Shown: one piece after another, positions 46,723-54,740 of the stretch
Numbering within the stretch: the stretch's first letter is position 1
Layout: each line of letters starts with the position of its first letter
Origin: Planctomycetaceae bacterium
Lineage (GTDB): Bacteria > Planctomycetota > Planctomycetia > Pirellulales > Pirellulaceae
Direction: 5' to 3'
Length of the DNA: 55,233 bases
NCBI GenBank assembly: GCA_002709045.1
Contig: PAPJ01000044.1
Coordinates: forward strand, 1-55,233
Made by a program: the position numbers and the translations under genes
Notes under the pieces: generated by a model
What the model was told of the DNA's origin: nothing
Seen by the model: the letters and a program-made list of their open reading frames with translations, nothing else
Database searches by the model: none

Positions 46723-46941
46723 TTATAGCAGATCGCGAATCTCATCTGGGAAATCATGTTTCTCAGATTCCATTTTTTTCTCGAGGTGGTCGACTTTATC
46801 TGAAAGCTCTTCGATCTTTTTATGCCCTTCAATTACGACGCCATCTAAATCGGAGACTTTTTCTTCGAGGTGAGTGAACAGTGATTCCAGATTGGTTACG
46901 CGTTCGTCTAATTCATCACGCCGTTCATTCGAATTAGTCAT
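46723..46941 (-). CDS. SlyX-like small coiled-coil protein
   Basis: 72 residues, almost all one heptad-repeating coiled coil (RVTNLESLFTHLEEKVSDLD near 14-33, continuing HKKIEELSDKVDHLEKKM), with a short acidic tail. It fits the SlyX family in length and pattern, though that family is defined mainly by coiled coil. Function unknown. GGGAAA precedes the ATG. It is probably co-transcribed with the permease. Confidence 0.65.
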   Translation of the reverse strand: MTNSNERRDELDERVTNLESLFTHLEEKVSDLDGVVIEGHKKIEELSDKVDHLEKKMESEKHDFPDEIRDLL

Positions 46942-47042
46942 TTTTAATTTCCCGTCTCCATTGGATTGTTTCGTATACCGCTCTACAGATACTAAACCTA
47001 TCGGGACTGTACACCAATGTGTGGATAAGAGACAAGATTGGC

Positions 47043-47693
47043 TTATAATCTCAAAAAATCTCTCAGGTCATTTAGTACGATCTGAGGATTCTGAATGATC
47101 TGAAAAGCGATTAATGTGCCCAACACTAATGCGAATCCGATCATCGATAAAGCATATGGATTTGCCGATACGTTTATCTTCTTCAGACTGGCCGCCAGTT
47201 TCACGCGCAAACGCGCCCAATTTGCCAGATTTTGACTGTGTCCCACTGCCACGATTTGGCAGCTACGCATCGTATTCTTGGATTCGATGCTTAACTGGAT
47301 ACCTAACTGAGGAAGTTCAACACTATCGCCGGCCCATTTGGCAGTTTTATCCAGTTCCGCAACGAGGATCCCTAGGGATGTTTTAAGCTGAGTTGCAGTG
47401 ATATTGTAGACGACCAGCCGGGGCCGGCTGGTCATGCCAATCAACAACACACTGAGGATATAAAATGCGCCCAATAATGCCCAAGTCCATGCTCCGAAGG
47501 CTGTCAGTGCCTGCTCCGGTACAAATAATCTTAGAGGACCTATCATGACCAGCCCTGAAACACCTAAAGCCAGCGAGAAAATATCGCGGGCACCACTGGT
47601 TACAAACGGTTTTCGAGAGGCATTGATTAGACCCATCAACATCAAATAGACGCTTAGTGGACCGAGCGAGATGCACAGGTGTGCGGTTGCCAT
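47043..47693 (-). CDS. membrane protein of unknown function
   Basis: 216 residues. Hydrophobic helices near 7-24, 38-58, 66-88 and 188-208 flank a soluble central region (about 95-180) that is predicted alpha/beta (QLGIQLSIESKNTMRSCQIV) and followed by a basic helix (ANWARLRVKLAASLKK). I do not recognise the family. It is separated by 101 bp from the SlyX-like gene on the same strand and diverges from transketolase. Confidence 0.65.
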   Translation of the reverse strand: MATAHLCISLGPLSVYLMLMGLINASRKPFVTSGARDIFSLALGVSGLVMIGPLRLFVPEQALTAFGAWTWALLGAFYILSVLLIGMTSRPRLVVYNITATQLKTSLGILVAELDKTAKWAGDSVELPQLGIQLSIESKNTMRSCQIVAVGHSQNLANWARLRVKLAASLKKINVSANPYALSMIGFALVLGTLIAFQIIQNPQIVLNDLRDFLRL

Positions 47694-47934
47694 GATTCGA
47701 TTATTCCGATTAGACGAGTAATACGAGCGTTTATTCTACGGAATCAAGTGACAATAACCAATAAACCCTTGAAAAAAAGCTTAAAAGGGTCGGACGGTAC
47801 AGAGTAACTACCCAAGAGTGAATTGGAGTGGTAAACTTTGGAGTTCAGCCTGTTTTGATCTCTTTAGTAAAGGGAAGCAAAGAATTGGCGACCATCAAAT
47901 ACAACTTGTTTTTGACCAAAAACGATTGATCTAT

Positions 47935-49998
47935 ATGTCTGAAGAAACAACTGCAAATATTCAACAGTTAGCTATTAACACAATTCGAACTCTGTCGATC
48001 GACGGCGTGCAGGCAGCCAATAGTGGGCACCCGGGGACTCCGATGGCTCTGGCTCCGGTAACTTATGTACTGTGGAATGAGTTCATGAATTATGATCCCG
48101 CAGATCCAAAATGGCCTGCCCGTGATAGGTTTGTACTGTCTTGTGGTCATGCTTCTATGTTGCAGTATTCGATCATGCATTTGGCTGGTATTAAAGCTGT
48201 TGATAATGCCGGTAATGTGACTGATGAGTTATCCATTTCTCTTGATAACATCCGTAATTTTCGCCAATTACACAGTCCCTGTGCTGGTCATCCCGAGTTT
48301 GGTGAAGCTGCCGGGATTGAAATGACAACCGGTCCTTTAGGACAAGGAGTTGGGACCAGTGTTGGGATGGCCATCGCAGGGAAATGGTACTCAGCTCGCT
48401 ACGATCGAACGGATACATCTCTATTTGGCTTTGATACCTATGTTATCTGTAGTGACGGTGACTTGATGGAAGGCATTGGTTGTGAAGCAGCTTCAGTAGC
48501 CGGTCACCTGAAGCTTTCTAATCTTTGCTGGATTTATGACGATAACAATATCACGATTGAAGGTGAATGTGATCTGGCTTATACCGAAGACGTTGCCACA
48601 AAGTACCAGGGATTAGGCTGGCACACAGTGACGGTCGAGGATGCGAATGATCTCGATGCTATTCGGGCTGCGTTGACGGAATTCAGGAACACCAACGATA
48701 AACCGACGTTAGTTATTCTCAAAAGTGTCATCGGCTACGGTTCTCCCAATAAAGCAAACTCACATGCTGCTCACGGTGCTCCTTTAGGTGCGGATGAAGT
48801 TGCATTGACTAAACAATATTATGGCTGGCCTGCAGAACAGCAGTTTTTAGTTCCGCAGGAAGTGATCGCTCATTTTCAAAGTGGGATCGGTCACCGTGGT
48901 GCTGTTGCCCGAGCTCAGTGGCAAACTGGCTATGATGCCTATAAAGATGGAAATGCTGAAGCGTCAGCTCAGTTGGAAACGATCTGGAGCGGTGATCTGC
49001 CAGCTAACTGGGAAGCAGGAATTCCAACGTTTGAAGCAGATGAAAAGGGTATGGCAACGCGAGTTTCTTCAGGAAAGGTTCTGAACTCGCTCGCCGAAAA
49101 TTTCCCATGGTTGCTTGGCGGTAGTGCTGATCTTGCTCCGTCGAATATGTCAAATTTGAATTTAGAGGATGCGGGTGATTTTGGCCCGGATAACTATGGG
49201 GGACGTAACTTTCATTTTGGGATTCGTGAGCACTCAATGGCGGCAATTTGTAACGGTATGGCACTTTCCGGACTGCGATCATACTGTGCCACGTTCTTTG
49301 TGTTTACCGACTACTTAAGACCCGCATTGCGACTAAGTTCTATCATGCATCAGGATGTAATTTATATTATGACTCATGATTCGATTGGACTGGGGGAAGA
49401 CGGCCCGACTCATCAACCTGTTTCTCACCTGGCCTCCTGTCGGGCGATTCCGGGAGTCAATGTGTTTCGGCCGGCAGATGCAAATGAAGTCGCTCAGGCC
49501 TATCGCACACTGGCAACAGCTCAGCGACAACCGTCGATGTTGGTCCTGACTCGTCAGGGTCTGCCAACCTTGTGTCGGGAAGAATACGGACCGGCCTGCG
49601 GAACTTCTCAGGGGGCTTATGTTCTTAAAGATTCTGAGTGTGAACCAGAGGTGATTCTGGTAGGCACTGGAAGTGAAGTTCATATCTGCTTGGACGCTGA
49701 AAAGCAACTTGCTGCTGAAGGAATTTCGGCCCGCGTTGTTAGTATGCCTTGCTGGGAGCTGTTTGATGCTCAATCCAAGGAGTATCGTGATTCGGTTCTG
49801 CCACCTGCCATCGCGGCTCGTGTTGGCTGCGAAGCCGGCTTGCGGATGGGGTGGGATCGTTATATCGGTTCCGAAGGTAAATTTGTTGGAATGACGGGTT
49901 TCGGAGCCTCTGCTCCGGCTGGTGTTCTTTATCAACACTTCGAAATTACCGCGGAAAACGTGGCAGCTCAGGCTAAAGCGGCGATCGCTGGTGAATAA
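47935..49998 (+). CDS. tkt: transketolase
   Basis: Thiamine-diphosphate enzyme of the pentose phosphate pathway that moves two-carbon ketol units. 687 residues from the ATG at 47935 (MSEETTANIQQ), in line with E. coli TktA (663). A GTG at 47818 in the same frame would add 39 unrelated residues. Motifs: SGHPGTPM near 30-37 and CGHASMLQYSIMHLAG (substrate and cofactor binding), the diphosphate/metal motif SDGDLMEG (173-180), and HDSIGLGEDGPTHQPVSHLA near 481-500, the family signature. Upstream ACCCTT...AAGGGT could form a weak hairpin. It stands alone as a plus-strand gene before groES. Confidence 0.96.
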   Translation: MSEETTANIQQLAINTIRTLSIDGVQAANSGHPGTPMALAPVTYVLWNEFMNYDPADPKWPARDRFVLSCGHASMLQYSIMHLAGIKAVDNAGNVTDELSISLDNIRNFRQLHSPCAGHPEFGEAAGIEMTTGPLGQGVGTSVGMAIAGKWYSARYDRTDTSLFGFDTYVICSDGDLMEGIGCEAASVAGHLKLSNLCWIYDDNNITIEGECDLAYTEDVATKYQGLGWHTVTVEDANDLDAIRAALTEFRNTNDKPTLVILKSVIGYGSPNKANSHAAHGAPLGADEVALTKQYYGWPAEQQFLVPQEVIAHFQSGIGHRGAVARAQWQTGYDAYKDGNAEASAQLETIWSGDLPANWEAGIPTFEADEKGMATRVSSGKVLNSLAENFPWLLGGSADLAPSNMSNLNLEDAGDFGPDNYGGRNFHFGIREHSMAAICNGMALSGLRSYCATFFVFTDYLRPALRLSSIMHQDVIYIMTHDSIGLGEDGPTHQPVSHLASCRAIPGVNVFRPADANEVAQAYRTLATAQRQPSMLVLTRQGLPTLCREEYGPACGTSQGAYVLKDSECEPEVILVGTGSEVHICLDAEKQLAAEGISARVVSMPCWELFDAQSKEYRDSVLPPAIAARVGCEAGLRMGWDRYIGSEGKFVGMTGFGASAPAGVLYQHFEITAENVAAQAKAAIAGE

Positions 49999-50089
49999 TT
50001 TCCCTCAATGGTTGCACGTTCAACTGAAGCGTTGCAGAATTACGGTATCTAAATTATCTGATTTTAGGTCTAAATGAAGGCTATATTTC

Positions 50090-50377
50090 ATGAACGTTGT
50101 GCCGCTTGGCGACAAAATTGTAGTGAAACGAGTTGAAGCTGAAGAAGTAACAGCTGGAGGCATCGTGCTTCCCGACTCCGCAAAACAAAAACCTCAACGA
50201 GGACGAGTTTTATCGATTGGTGATGGTGTGTTGCTGGCCGATGGAACACGTTCAGCCCCCGAGGTAAATGAAGGTGATCGAGTATTGTTTAGCTCTTTCG
50301 CCGGTACTGAAATTCAGGTTATGGATGAAGAGTTGTTACTCATGTCAGTTAATGACATTCTGGCAGTAATTGACTAG
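50090..50377 (+). CDS. groES: co-chaperonin GroES
   Basis: 95 residues, the normal GroES length. PLGDKIVVKRVEAEEVTAGG opens the beta-barrel (mobile loop near 17-32: EEVTAGGIVLPDSAKQ), followed by GRVLSIGDG and GDRVLFSSFAGTEI. It caps GroEL. There is no groEL in the expected place: the next gene encodes an unrelated exported protein and nothing like GroEL occurs in the window. I also found no CIRCE operator (TTAGCACTC-N9-GAGTGCTAA) upstream. GAAGG lies 9 nt before the ATG. The genome should contain groEL elsewhere, perhaps with its own groES, in which case this is an extra copy. Confidence 0.93.
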   Translation: MNVVPLGDKIVVKRVEAEEVTAGGIVLPDSAKQKPQRGRVLSIGDGVLLADGTRSAPEVNEGDRVLFSSFAGTEIQVMDEELLLMSVNDILAVID

Positions 50378-50487
50378 TAAGCAGTTAGATTATTCATCCT
50401 CTTTTATTCTTCCCAAAGCGGGCATTAATTGGTTACCCAGTGTGGTGCTTGTAACGCAAACGATTTCCTGCGCGCTATATGTTGCTA

Positions 50488-50493
50488 TATAAT
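50488..50493 (+). promoter_or_regulatory. candidate -10 element upstream of the toroid-protein gene
   Basis: A perfect TATAAT 74 bp before the ATG at 50567, placing a start site near 50500. The best -35 at 17 bp spacing is TTCCTG (50465-50470), which is poor. Confidence 0.35.
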
Positions 50494-50566
50494 GGAGTTG
50501 TTAAAGGGGTGCTGCCGACACTGATAGGTGCTTCGGGATTGGACAGACAGAAAAGAGATAAAATTG

Positions 50567-51682
50567 ATGAAACTCATAAAACAAGTTCTTGCTGTACTGA
50601 TGTGTGTGATTCTACTGGTAACAGTTAAGTTGCAGGCCGCTGAATTAGGCGATAAAGATCAGCAGGCTGTTGATCAGATGGTCAGCCGGGCTGTGCAGTA
50701 TTTGCGAACAACCGGACAGGCTGATGATGGTTCATTCTCCAAAGAAGCTAGTCCGGCGATTACTTCGTTGGTTACAACCGCATTGCTTAAGAGCGGTCGT
50801 CCCTTGGAAGATCCGATGGTGGCAAAAGCGCTTAAGTTTATTGAGAGCTATGTACGCGCTGACGGAGGAATTCATCAGGATGGGTCTCTGTATCGAAATT
50901 ACGAAACCTGTCTGGCGATTTTGGCACTGGTAGAAGCTAATAAAGACGGACGTTATGACCAAGTTCTCGCCAAGGCTAATAATTTTGTTCGCGGTATTCA
51001 GGTTGGAGCTGACGGTGAGGTAGTCAGGAGCGCTCCTGAGTGGGGTGGTCAGGGTTATGGAAAGCATAAGCGACCGGATTTAAGCAATACATCATTCTTC
51101 ATCGATGCTTTGGTTGCCGGTGGTGCAGCGGCAGATGATGAGGCTATTCAGGCTGCACTGGTTTTTGTTTCACGCACACAAAATCTGGAATCCGAACATA
51201 ATACAACTGAGTTTGCCACTAAGATCGAAGATGGCGGTTTTTATTACACTCCCGCTGCCGGTGGAACAAGTCAGGCTGGCAAAGCGGCCAATGGCGGCCT
51301 TCGAAGTTATGCTTCAATGACCTATGCAGGATTGAAAAGTATGATTTATGCCGGTGTTGATAAAGATGATCAACGTGTCCAGGCTGCGATGTCCTGGATT
51401 AAGAAACACTATGACCTTTCAGAAAACCCGGGTATGGGAGCTGAAGGCCATTTCTATTATCTTCATACTTTTGCCAAAACGTTGCAGGCACTGGAAGTGG
51501 ATGAAGTGGAAGATGCTAAAGGAAATACTCATAATTGGCGGTCTGAACTCATTTCTGAGTTGGCTCGTCGGCAGAAACGCAATGGATCGTGGATTAACAC
51601 TAAGAGTACTCGTTGGCTGGAGGCAGATGAAAACCTGGTAACAGGCTATCTACTGCTGTCGTTGTCATATTGCACCGATTAG
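50567..51682 (+). CDS. exported prenyltransferase/squalene-cyclase-like alpha/alpha toroid protein
   Basis: 371 residues from the ATG at 50567, which begins a signal peptide (MKLIKQVLAVLMCVILLVTVKLQA); the longer frame adds 13 residues before it. The mature protein is made of toroid repeats with QDGS/ADGGI-type turns (DGSFSKEASPAITSLVTTAL near 53-72, VRADGGIHQDGS near 101-112, NGSWINT near the end). This is the repeat fold of squalene cyclases and protein prenyltransferases. The catalytic DxDD motif of squalene-hopene cyclase is not visible, and the protein is too short and is exported, so cyclisation of squalene is unlikely. Such proteins are common and uncharacterised in planctomycetes. Confidence 0.75.
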   Translation: MKLIKQVLAVLMCVILLVTVKLQAAELGDKDQQAVDQMVSRAVQYLRTTGQADDGSFSKEASPAITSLVTTALLKSGRPLEDPMVAKALKFIESYVRADGGIHQDGSLYRNYETCLAILALVEANKDGRYDQVLAKANNFVRGIQVGADGEVVRSAPEWGGQGYGKHKRPDLSNTSFFIDALVAGGAAADDEAIQAALVFVSRTQNLESEHNTTEFATKIEDGGFYYTPAAGGTSQAGKAANGGLRSYASMTYAGLKSMIYAGVDKDDQRVQAAMSWIKKHYDLSENPGMGAEGHFYYLHTFAKTLQALEVDEVEDAKGNTHNWRSELISELARRQKRNGSWINTKSTRWLEADENLVTGYLLLSLSYCTD

Positions 51683-51756
51683 CTGCTTTTTGAAGCTATT
51701 GCTGATACCACACCCGCGCCATTGTACTTTTACATCGGAAAGGGTTCTGTCTGAGT

Positions 51757-52614
51757 ATGTGTCAGTATATTACGCGTTACGGTGCGATGCGCCTGCTTGG
51801 CCTGTTGAGCACCTCTGACGAAGAACAATATAAGCGTGGCGACCGAGTGGTTATTAGAACCAATCGTGGTCTGGAAGCAGGTGAAATTCTTTGTGAAGCA
51901 ACAGAGAATGCCATCAGTCAGATGAAGAATTCTTCAAATGGTCAGATTATTCGAATTATGTCGTCCAAGGATTCAGTTGAACTGGACCGTCTGCAGGATC
52001 AACAGAAAGATTACTTTAAACGCAGTCAGCAAATTGTGGCCAGGCATGCATTGGACATGGAACTGGCGGAAGTGGAGAAGTTGTTTGGAGGTGAACGCCT
52101 TATCATCTACTACATTTCAGAAGAGCGTGTTGATTTCCGACAGCTGGTCAAAGAACTGGCGGCAGAATTTCGGCTGCGGATCGAGATGCGGCAGATTGGT
52201 GTGCGTGATGAGGCAAAGTTGCTTGCCGATTATGGCGACTGTGGAAAGCCGGTCTGCTGTAATACTCACTTGATGCAAATGCCACCAGTATCTATGAAGA
52301 TGGCCAAACTGCAGAAAACCACACTCGATCCTACCAAGATCTCGGGACGCTGTGGCCGACTAAAGTGCTGCCTCAGGTATGAATATGACACTTACGTTTC
52401 TTTAAAGGAAGAATTACCACGTTCGGGAACAGAGGTGATTACCAGTTCCGGCAGAGGGAAAATTCTGAATCAGGAAATTCTCAGTCAACAGCTGCTGGTG
52501 GAATTGGAAAGTGGTCGCAGGATGACTCTCCATGTGTCTGAAATTCTGACGACGTTAGAACGGAAATCATCGGCTCAAAATAAGGAGGTTTTCGATGGTG
52601 AGCGGCCCTGTTAG
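51757..52614 (+). CDS. ricT: PSP1-domain protein RicT
   Basis: 285 residues. RicT (formerly YaaT) is the PSP1 subunit of the RicAFT 4Fe-4S complex in Bacillus, which aids RNase Y maturation of mRNAs; other phyla have RicT alone. The N-terminal QYITRYGAMRLLGL leads into a PSP1 core (about 30-210). Two cysteine groups are conserved: GDCGKPVCC (C162, C167, C168) and GRCGRLKCC (C199, C204, C205). The C-terminus stops at residue 285 after a barrel-like extension. Downstream lies a broken frame that encodes a basic tail and still overlaps the next gene, so this protein may have lost a C-terminal extension. Confidence 0.88.
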   Translation: MCQYITRYGAMRLLGLLSTSDEEQYKRGDRVVIRTNRGLEAGEILCEATENAISQMKNSSNGQIIRIMSSKDSVELDRLQDQQKDYFKRSQQIVARHALDMELAEVEKLFGGERLIIYYISEERVDFRQLVKELAAEFRLRIEMRQIGVRDEAKLLADYGDCGKPVCCNTHLMQMPPVSMKMAKLQKTTLDPTKISGRCGRLKCCLRYEYDTYVSLKEELPRSGTEVITSSGRGKILNQEILSQQLLVELESGRRMTLHVSEILTTLERKSSAQNKEVFDGERPC

Positions 52615-52931
52615 CTGAGTCCGGAGTCGATGAAATGAATATGGTGGCATTGGATAATTTCACGCCACATATTGAGACATTTGAGACGGATAGATCATGG
52701 GAAAGTAATAAAGGGCGGTAGCGTAAAGTGAAGCGTTTTCGAAGAAATAATCGTCCGGAATAAAGAAAATCTCATCAGGGGTCGTCAAAATCAGGTTCTA
52801 AGGATAAAAATAATAGTTCAGATGATGTGGTCGCTGTTGAAAATAAAGCTAAGGAGCGGCGACGTCGTAGAGATCGACGACACGGGGACCGTAAACCAAA
52901 TCAGAGTGCTGAAGGTGGTAAGCCAACATGA
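52602..52931 (+). pseudogene. decayed reading frame with a basic Arg-rich end, after ricT
   Basis: In a different frame from ricT, the sequence from 52602 to 52931 reads as protein-like except for a TAG at 52719 and one further in-frame TAA at about 52761. The last part encodes AKERRRRRDRRHGDRKPNQS and ends in a TGA that overlaps the next gene's ATG as ATGA, the usual operon junction. A strong AAGGAGG at 52582-52588 precedes an ATG at 52595 that opens only seven codons. Two readings are possible: a lost C-terminal extension of RicT (a one-base shift near 52605-52612 would join the frames), or a separate small gene that has been frameshifted. Sequencing error would need several independent faults. 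Confidence 0.45.
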
Positions 52932-53374
52932 TGAGTGAGTTCTCCCATCCCCTGCTGGATTTGTTAGCCAAAGATACCCGGTATCAAGCCGAAGCATACG
53001 AGTTTGTTCGTAATGCTTTGAATTATGCGCATGATGAATTGGGACTGGGACAGGTTGACCCTGAAGAAATTGCAGCAGCAATGGAAGCACATGGGGATAT
53101 TCCTGATGATGCTCATCTTACAGGCCAGCAGCTTTGTGAAGCGATCCGGCGGTATAGTATTTCTCAATTTGGCTTTATGGCTAAGACGGTGCTTAATAGT
53201 TGGGGACTGAAAGAGACCCTCGATTTTGGTGAAGTCGTATACAATCTGATCGATATTGGAATGATGCGAAAATCAGATTCTGATTCTAAAAATGACTTCG
53301 CCGGTGTCTATGATTTTGACAGTGTTTTTGTTGACGATTTCGATATTCACAGTAAAGATGATCTGGTTATTTAA
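52928..53374 (+). CDS. Minf_1886 / Plancto_Ver family protein
   Basis: 148 residues. The sequence (YQAEAYEFVRNALNYAHDEL near 19-38, HLTGQQLCEAIRRYSISQFG near 59-78, VLNSWGLKETLDFGEVVYNLI near 83-103, broken) fits a small family recorded mainly in Planctomycetes and Verrucomicrobia. The body is helical and the C-terminal 40 residues are acidic and Asp-rich (FDSVFVDDFD). Function unknown, no membrane helix, probably cytoplasmic. The ATG at 52928 overlaps the stop of the decayed frame before it; an ATG three bases later is equally possible. It forms a likely operon with ricT. Confidence 0.8.
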   Translation: MMSEFSHPLLDLLAKDTRYQAEAYEFVRNALNYAHDELGLGQVDPEEIAAAMEAHGDIPDDAHLTGQQLCEAIRRYSISQFGFMAKTVLNSWGLKETLDFGEVVYNLIDIGMMRKSDSDSKNDFAGVYDFDSVFVDDFDIHSKDDLVI

Positions 53375-53437
53375 TATATTTCAGGCATTCTGAATTCAGC
53401 CCTCAGCACCATTGAAAATTAGGTTGGGAAATCTGTT

Positions 53438-53575
53438 ATGGCGGAAAATGATGAAGATAAAACAGATTTTATTGCTCCGGTGGATTCTAAACGGAATCCG
53501 CTACTGCTTAAACTTTCTATCGCGTTGTTCATTACATGGGTCGGTGTTTTGCTCTGGATTATTAGTCGTTCCTGA
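53438..53575 (+). CDS. 45-residue single-pass membrane protein
   Basis: ATG at 53438 with GGGAAA 8 nt upstream. It encodes an acidic N-terminus (MAENDEDKTDFIAPVDSKRN), then one clear membrane helix (LLLKLSIALFITWVGVLLWI) and ends ISRS. The acidic first half and a basic patch before the helix suggest an N-in or N-out single-pass protein. It sits in the gap between the Minf_1886 gene and the kinase gene, same strand. I do not recognise it, but such short membrane proteins are often overlooked. Confidence 0.6.
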   Translation: MAENDEDKTDFIAPVDSKRNPLLLKLSIALFITWVGVLLWIISRS

Positions 53576-53669
53576 TAGTACTCTGCCTTGAATTTGTAGT
53601 TTTGATTGCGAATAATTCTGTGATTCAGCTCAATTCTGTAGAGATATGTGCGAATACAGGAGAGTTTCT

Positions 53670-54650
53670 ATGGTGGCTCAGAAAGATGCATACGCTAGCG
53701 TTTTTCTTTCGCTAACAGATGTTGATCTGCCGGTTGACTTTATCAATGACTATGACAAGTATTCGGATTTCAGACCTTTGGCCAAAGGTGGTAAAGCCGT
53801 TCTGCAAACTTGTATGGATAATGCATTGGGTCGTGTTGTTGTTCATAAGTCTATTCATCCACATCTGGAAGGAAATGTTCGTGAACGTCGACGATTTATG
53901 CGTGAAGCCAGAATCTCTGCTCAACTTCAACATCCCAATACCATTCCGGTTTATGAAATAGGTAGAGATCCTAACGGTAATCTTTACTTTACGATGAAAC
54001 GGATTGCCGGACTGAATCTGTATCAAATCATGGGCCGTTTGAAGCGGGAAGTTACCGACGCGCAGCAAGAATACAATCTGGATAGGTTGCTAGAAATCCT
54101 GTTACAGGCTTGTTATGCTTTGGCAAATGCACATGCGCATGGAGTCATTCACCGTGACCTGAAACCAGAAAATATTTTAGTAGGTCAGTTTGGAGAGGTC
54201 TCTCTAGTGGACTGGGGAGTAGCCAAAATTTGGGGTATGCCCAATGAAGACAGAACGCGGGAGCATAAAGAAAATGGTGAGGGTATGCCCGGTAAAGAGC
54301 AACGCCCCGGTACTCCGCTTTATATGTCTCCCGAGCAGATCATTGGCAATTACTATGTTGATAATCGAACCGATGTCTGGGCAATCGGAGTGATGCTCTA
54401 CGAGCTACTTTGTCTGGAAGTTCCTTTCAAAGGGAGAACTGTGCATCAGACGTTCGAGAAAATTATTCATGAAACTCCTGTTACGCCTGGCAACCGACTG
54501 CCAAAACATTTAAAGAGAGTTATTCCCTCTGAACTGGTGTTGATAGCTATGCGAGCTATGTCCAAGAAGCCGGCAGATCGTCAGTCAAGTATCAGCGAAG
54601 TGATAGAACAGATTAGATCTTTTAGAAACAATAAATTGTTGATCTCGTAG
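53670..54650 (+). CDS. soluble Ser/Thr protein kinase (PknB-like)
   Basis: 326 residues from the ATG at 53670, which has AGGAGAG 6 nt upstream; an ATG 24 bp earlier lacks it. The kinase domain spans about 33-320. Catalytic elements: Lys60 in VVVHKSI, HRDLKPEN (161-168, Asp163), DWG in place of DFG (181-183, common in planctomycetes), and PGTPLYMSPEQ (213-223). The glycine loop is unusual: LAKGGKAVL (37-45) lacks the first Gly of GxGxxG. There is no transmembrane or sensor domain; about 32 residues precede the kinase. It could phosphorylate targets read by FHA proteins such as the one at 42196, though they are not linked in an operon. Confidence 0.88.
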   Translation: MVAQKDAYASVFLSLTDVDLPVDFINDYDKYSDFRPLAKGGKAVLQTCMDNALGRVVVHKSIHPHLEGNVRERRRFMREARISAQLQHPNTIPVYEIGRDPNGNLYFTMKRIAGLNLYQIMGRLKREVTDAQQEYNLDRLLEILLQACYALANAHAHGVIHRDLKPENILVGQFGEVSLVDWGVAKIWGMPNEDRTREHKENGEGMPGKEQRPGTPLYMSPEQIIGNYYVDNRTDVWAIGVMLYELLCLEVPFKGRTVHQTFEKIIHETPVTPGNRLPKHLKRVIPSELVLIAMRAMSKKPADRQSSISEVIEQIRSFRNNKLLIS

Positions 54651-54683
54651 TAGACTCGCTTTTCACCCACATGAGAGGCACTG

Positions 54684-54716
54684 AAAAAAACCCAGCGAGA
54701 GTGGCCGGGTTTTTTT
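54684..54716. terminator. bidirectional terminator between the kinase gene and the Gly/Met protein gene
   Basis: AAAAAAACCC (54684-54693) and GGGTTTTTTT (54707-54716) pair, with GC/GC extending the stem past one A-C mismatch. It gives U-runs in both directions and lies between convergent stops at 54650 and 54741. Confidence 0.85.
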
Positions 54717-54740
54717 ATTTGTCTCTAAAATGTGTATCAC

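Noticed and set aside
47818..47934. 39-residue N-terminal extension of transketolase from a GTG
   Set aside because: It is unlike transketolase, and the ATG at 47935 gives the normal family length.
49333..49938. 201-codon minus-strand open frame
   Set aside because: It is antisense to the transketolase C-terminal part and has no protein-like composition.
50000..50089. CIRCE operator for groES
   Set aside because: No TTAGCACTC or its inverted partner is present in the upstream region.
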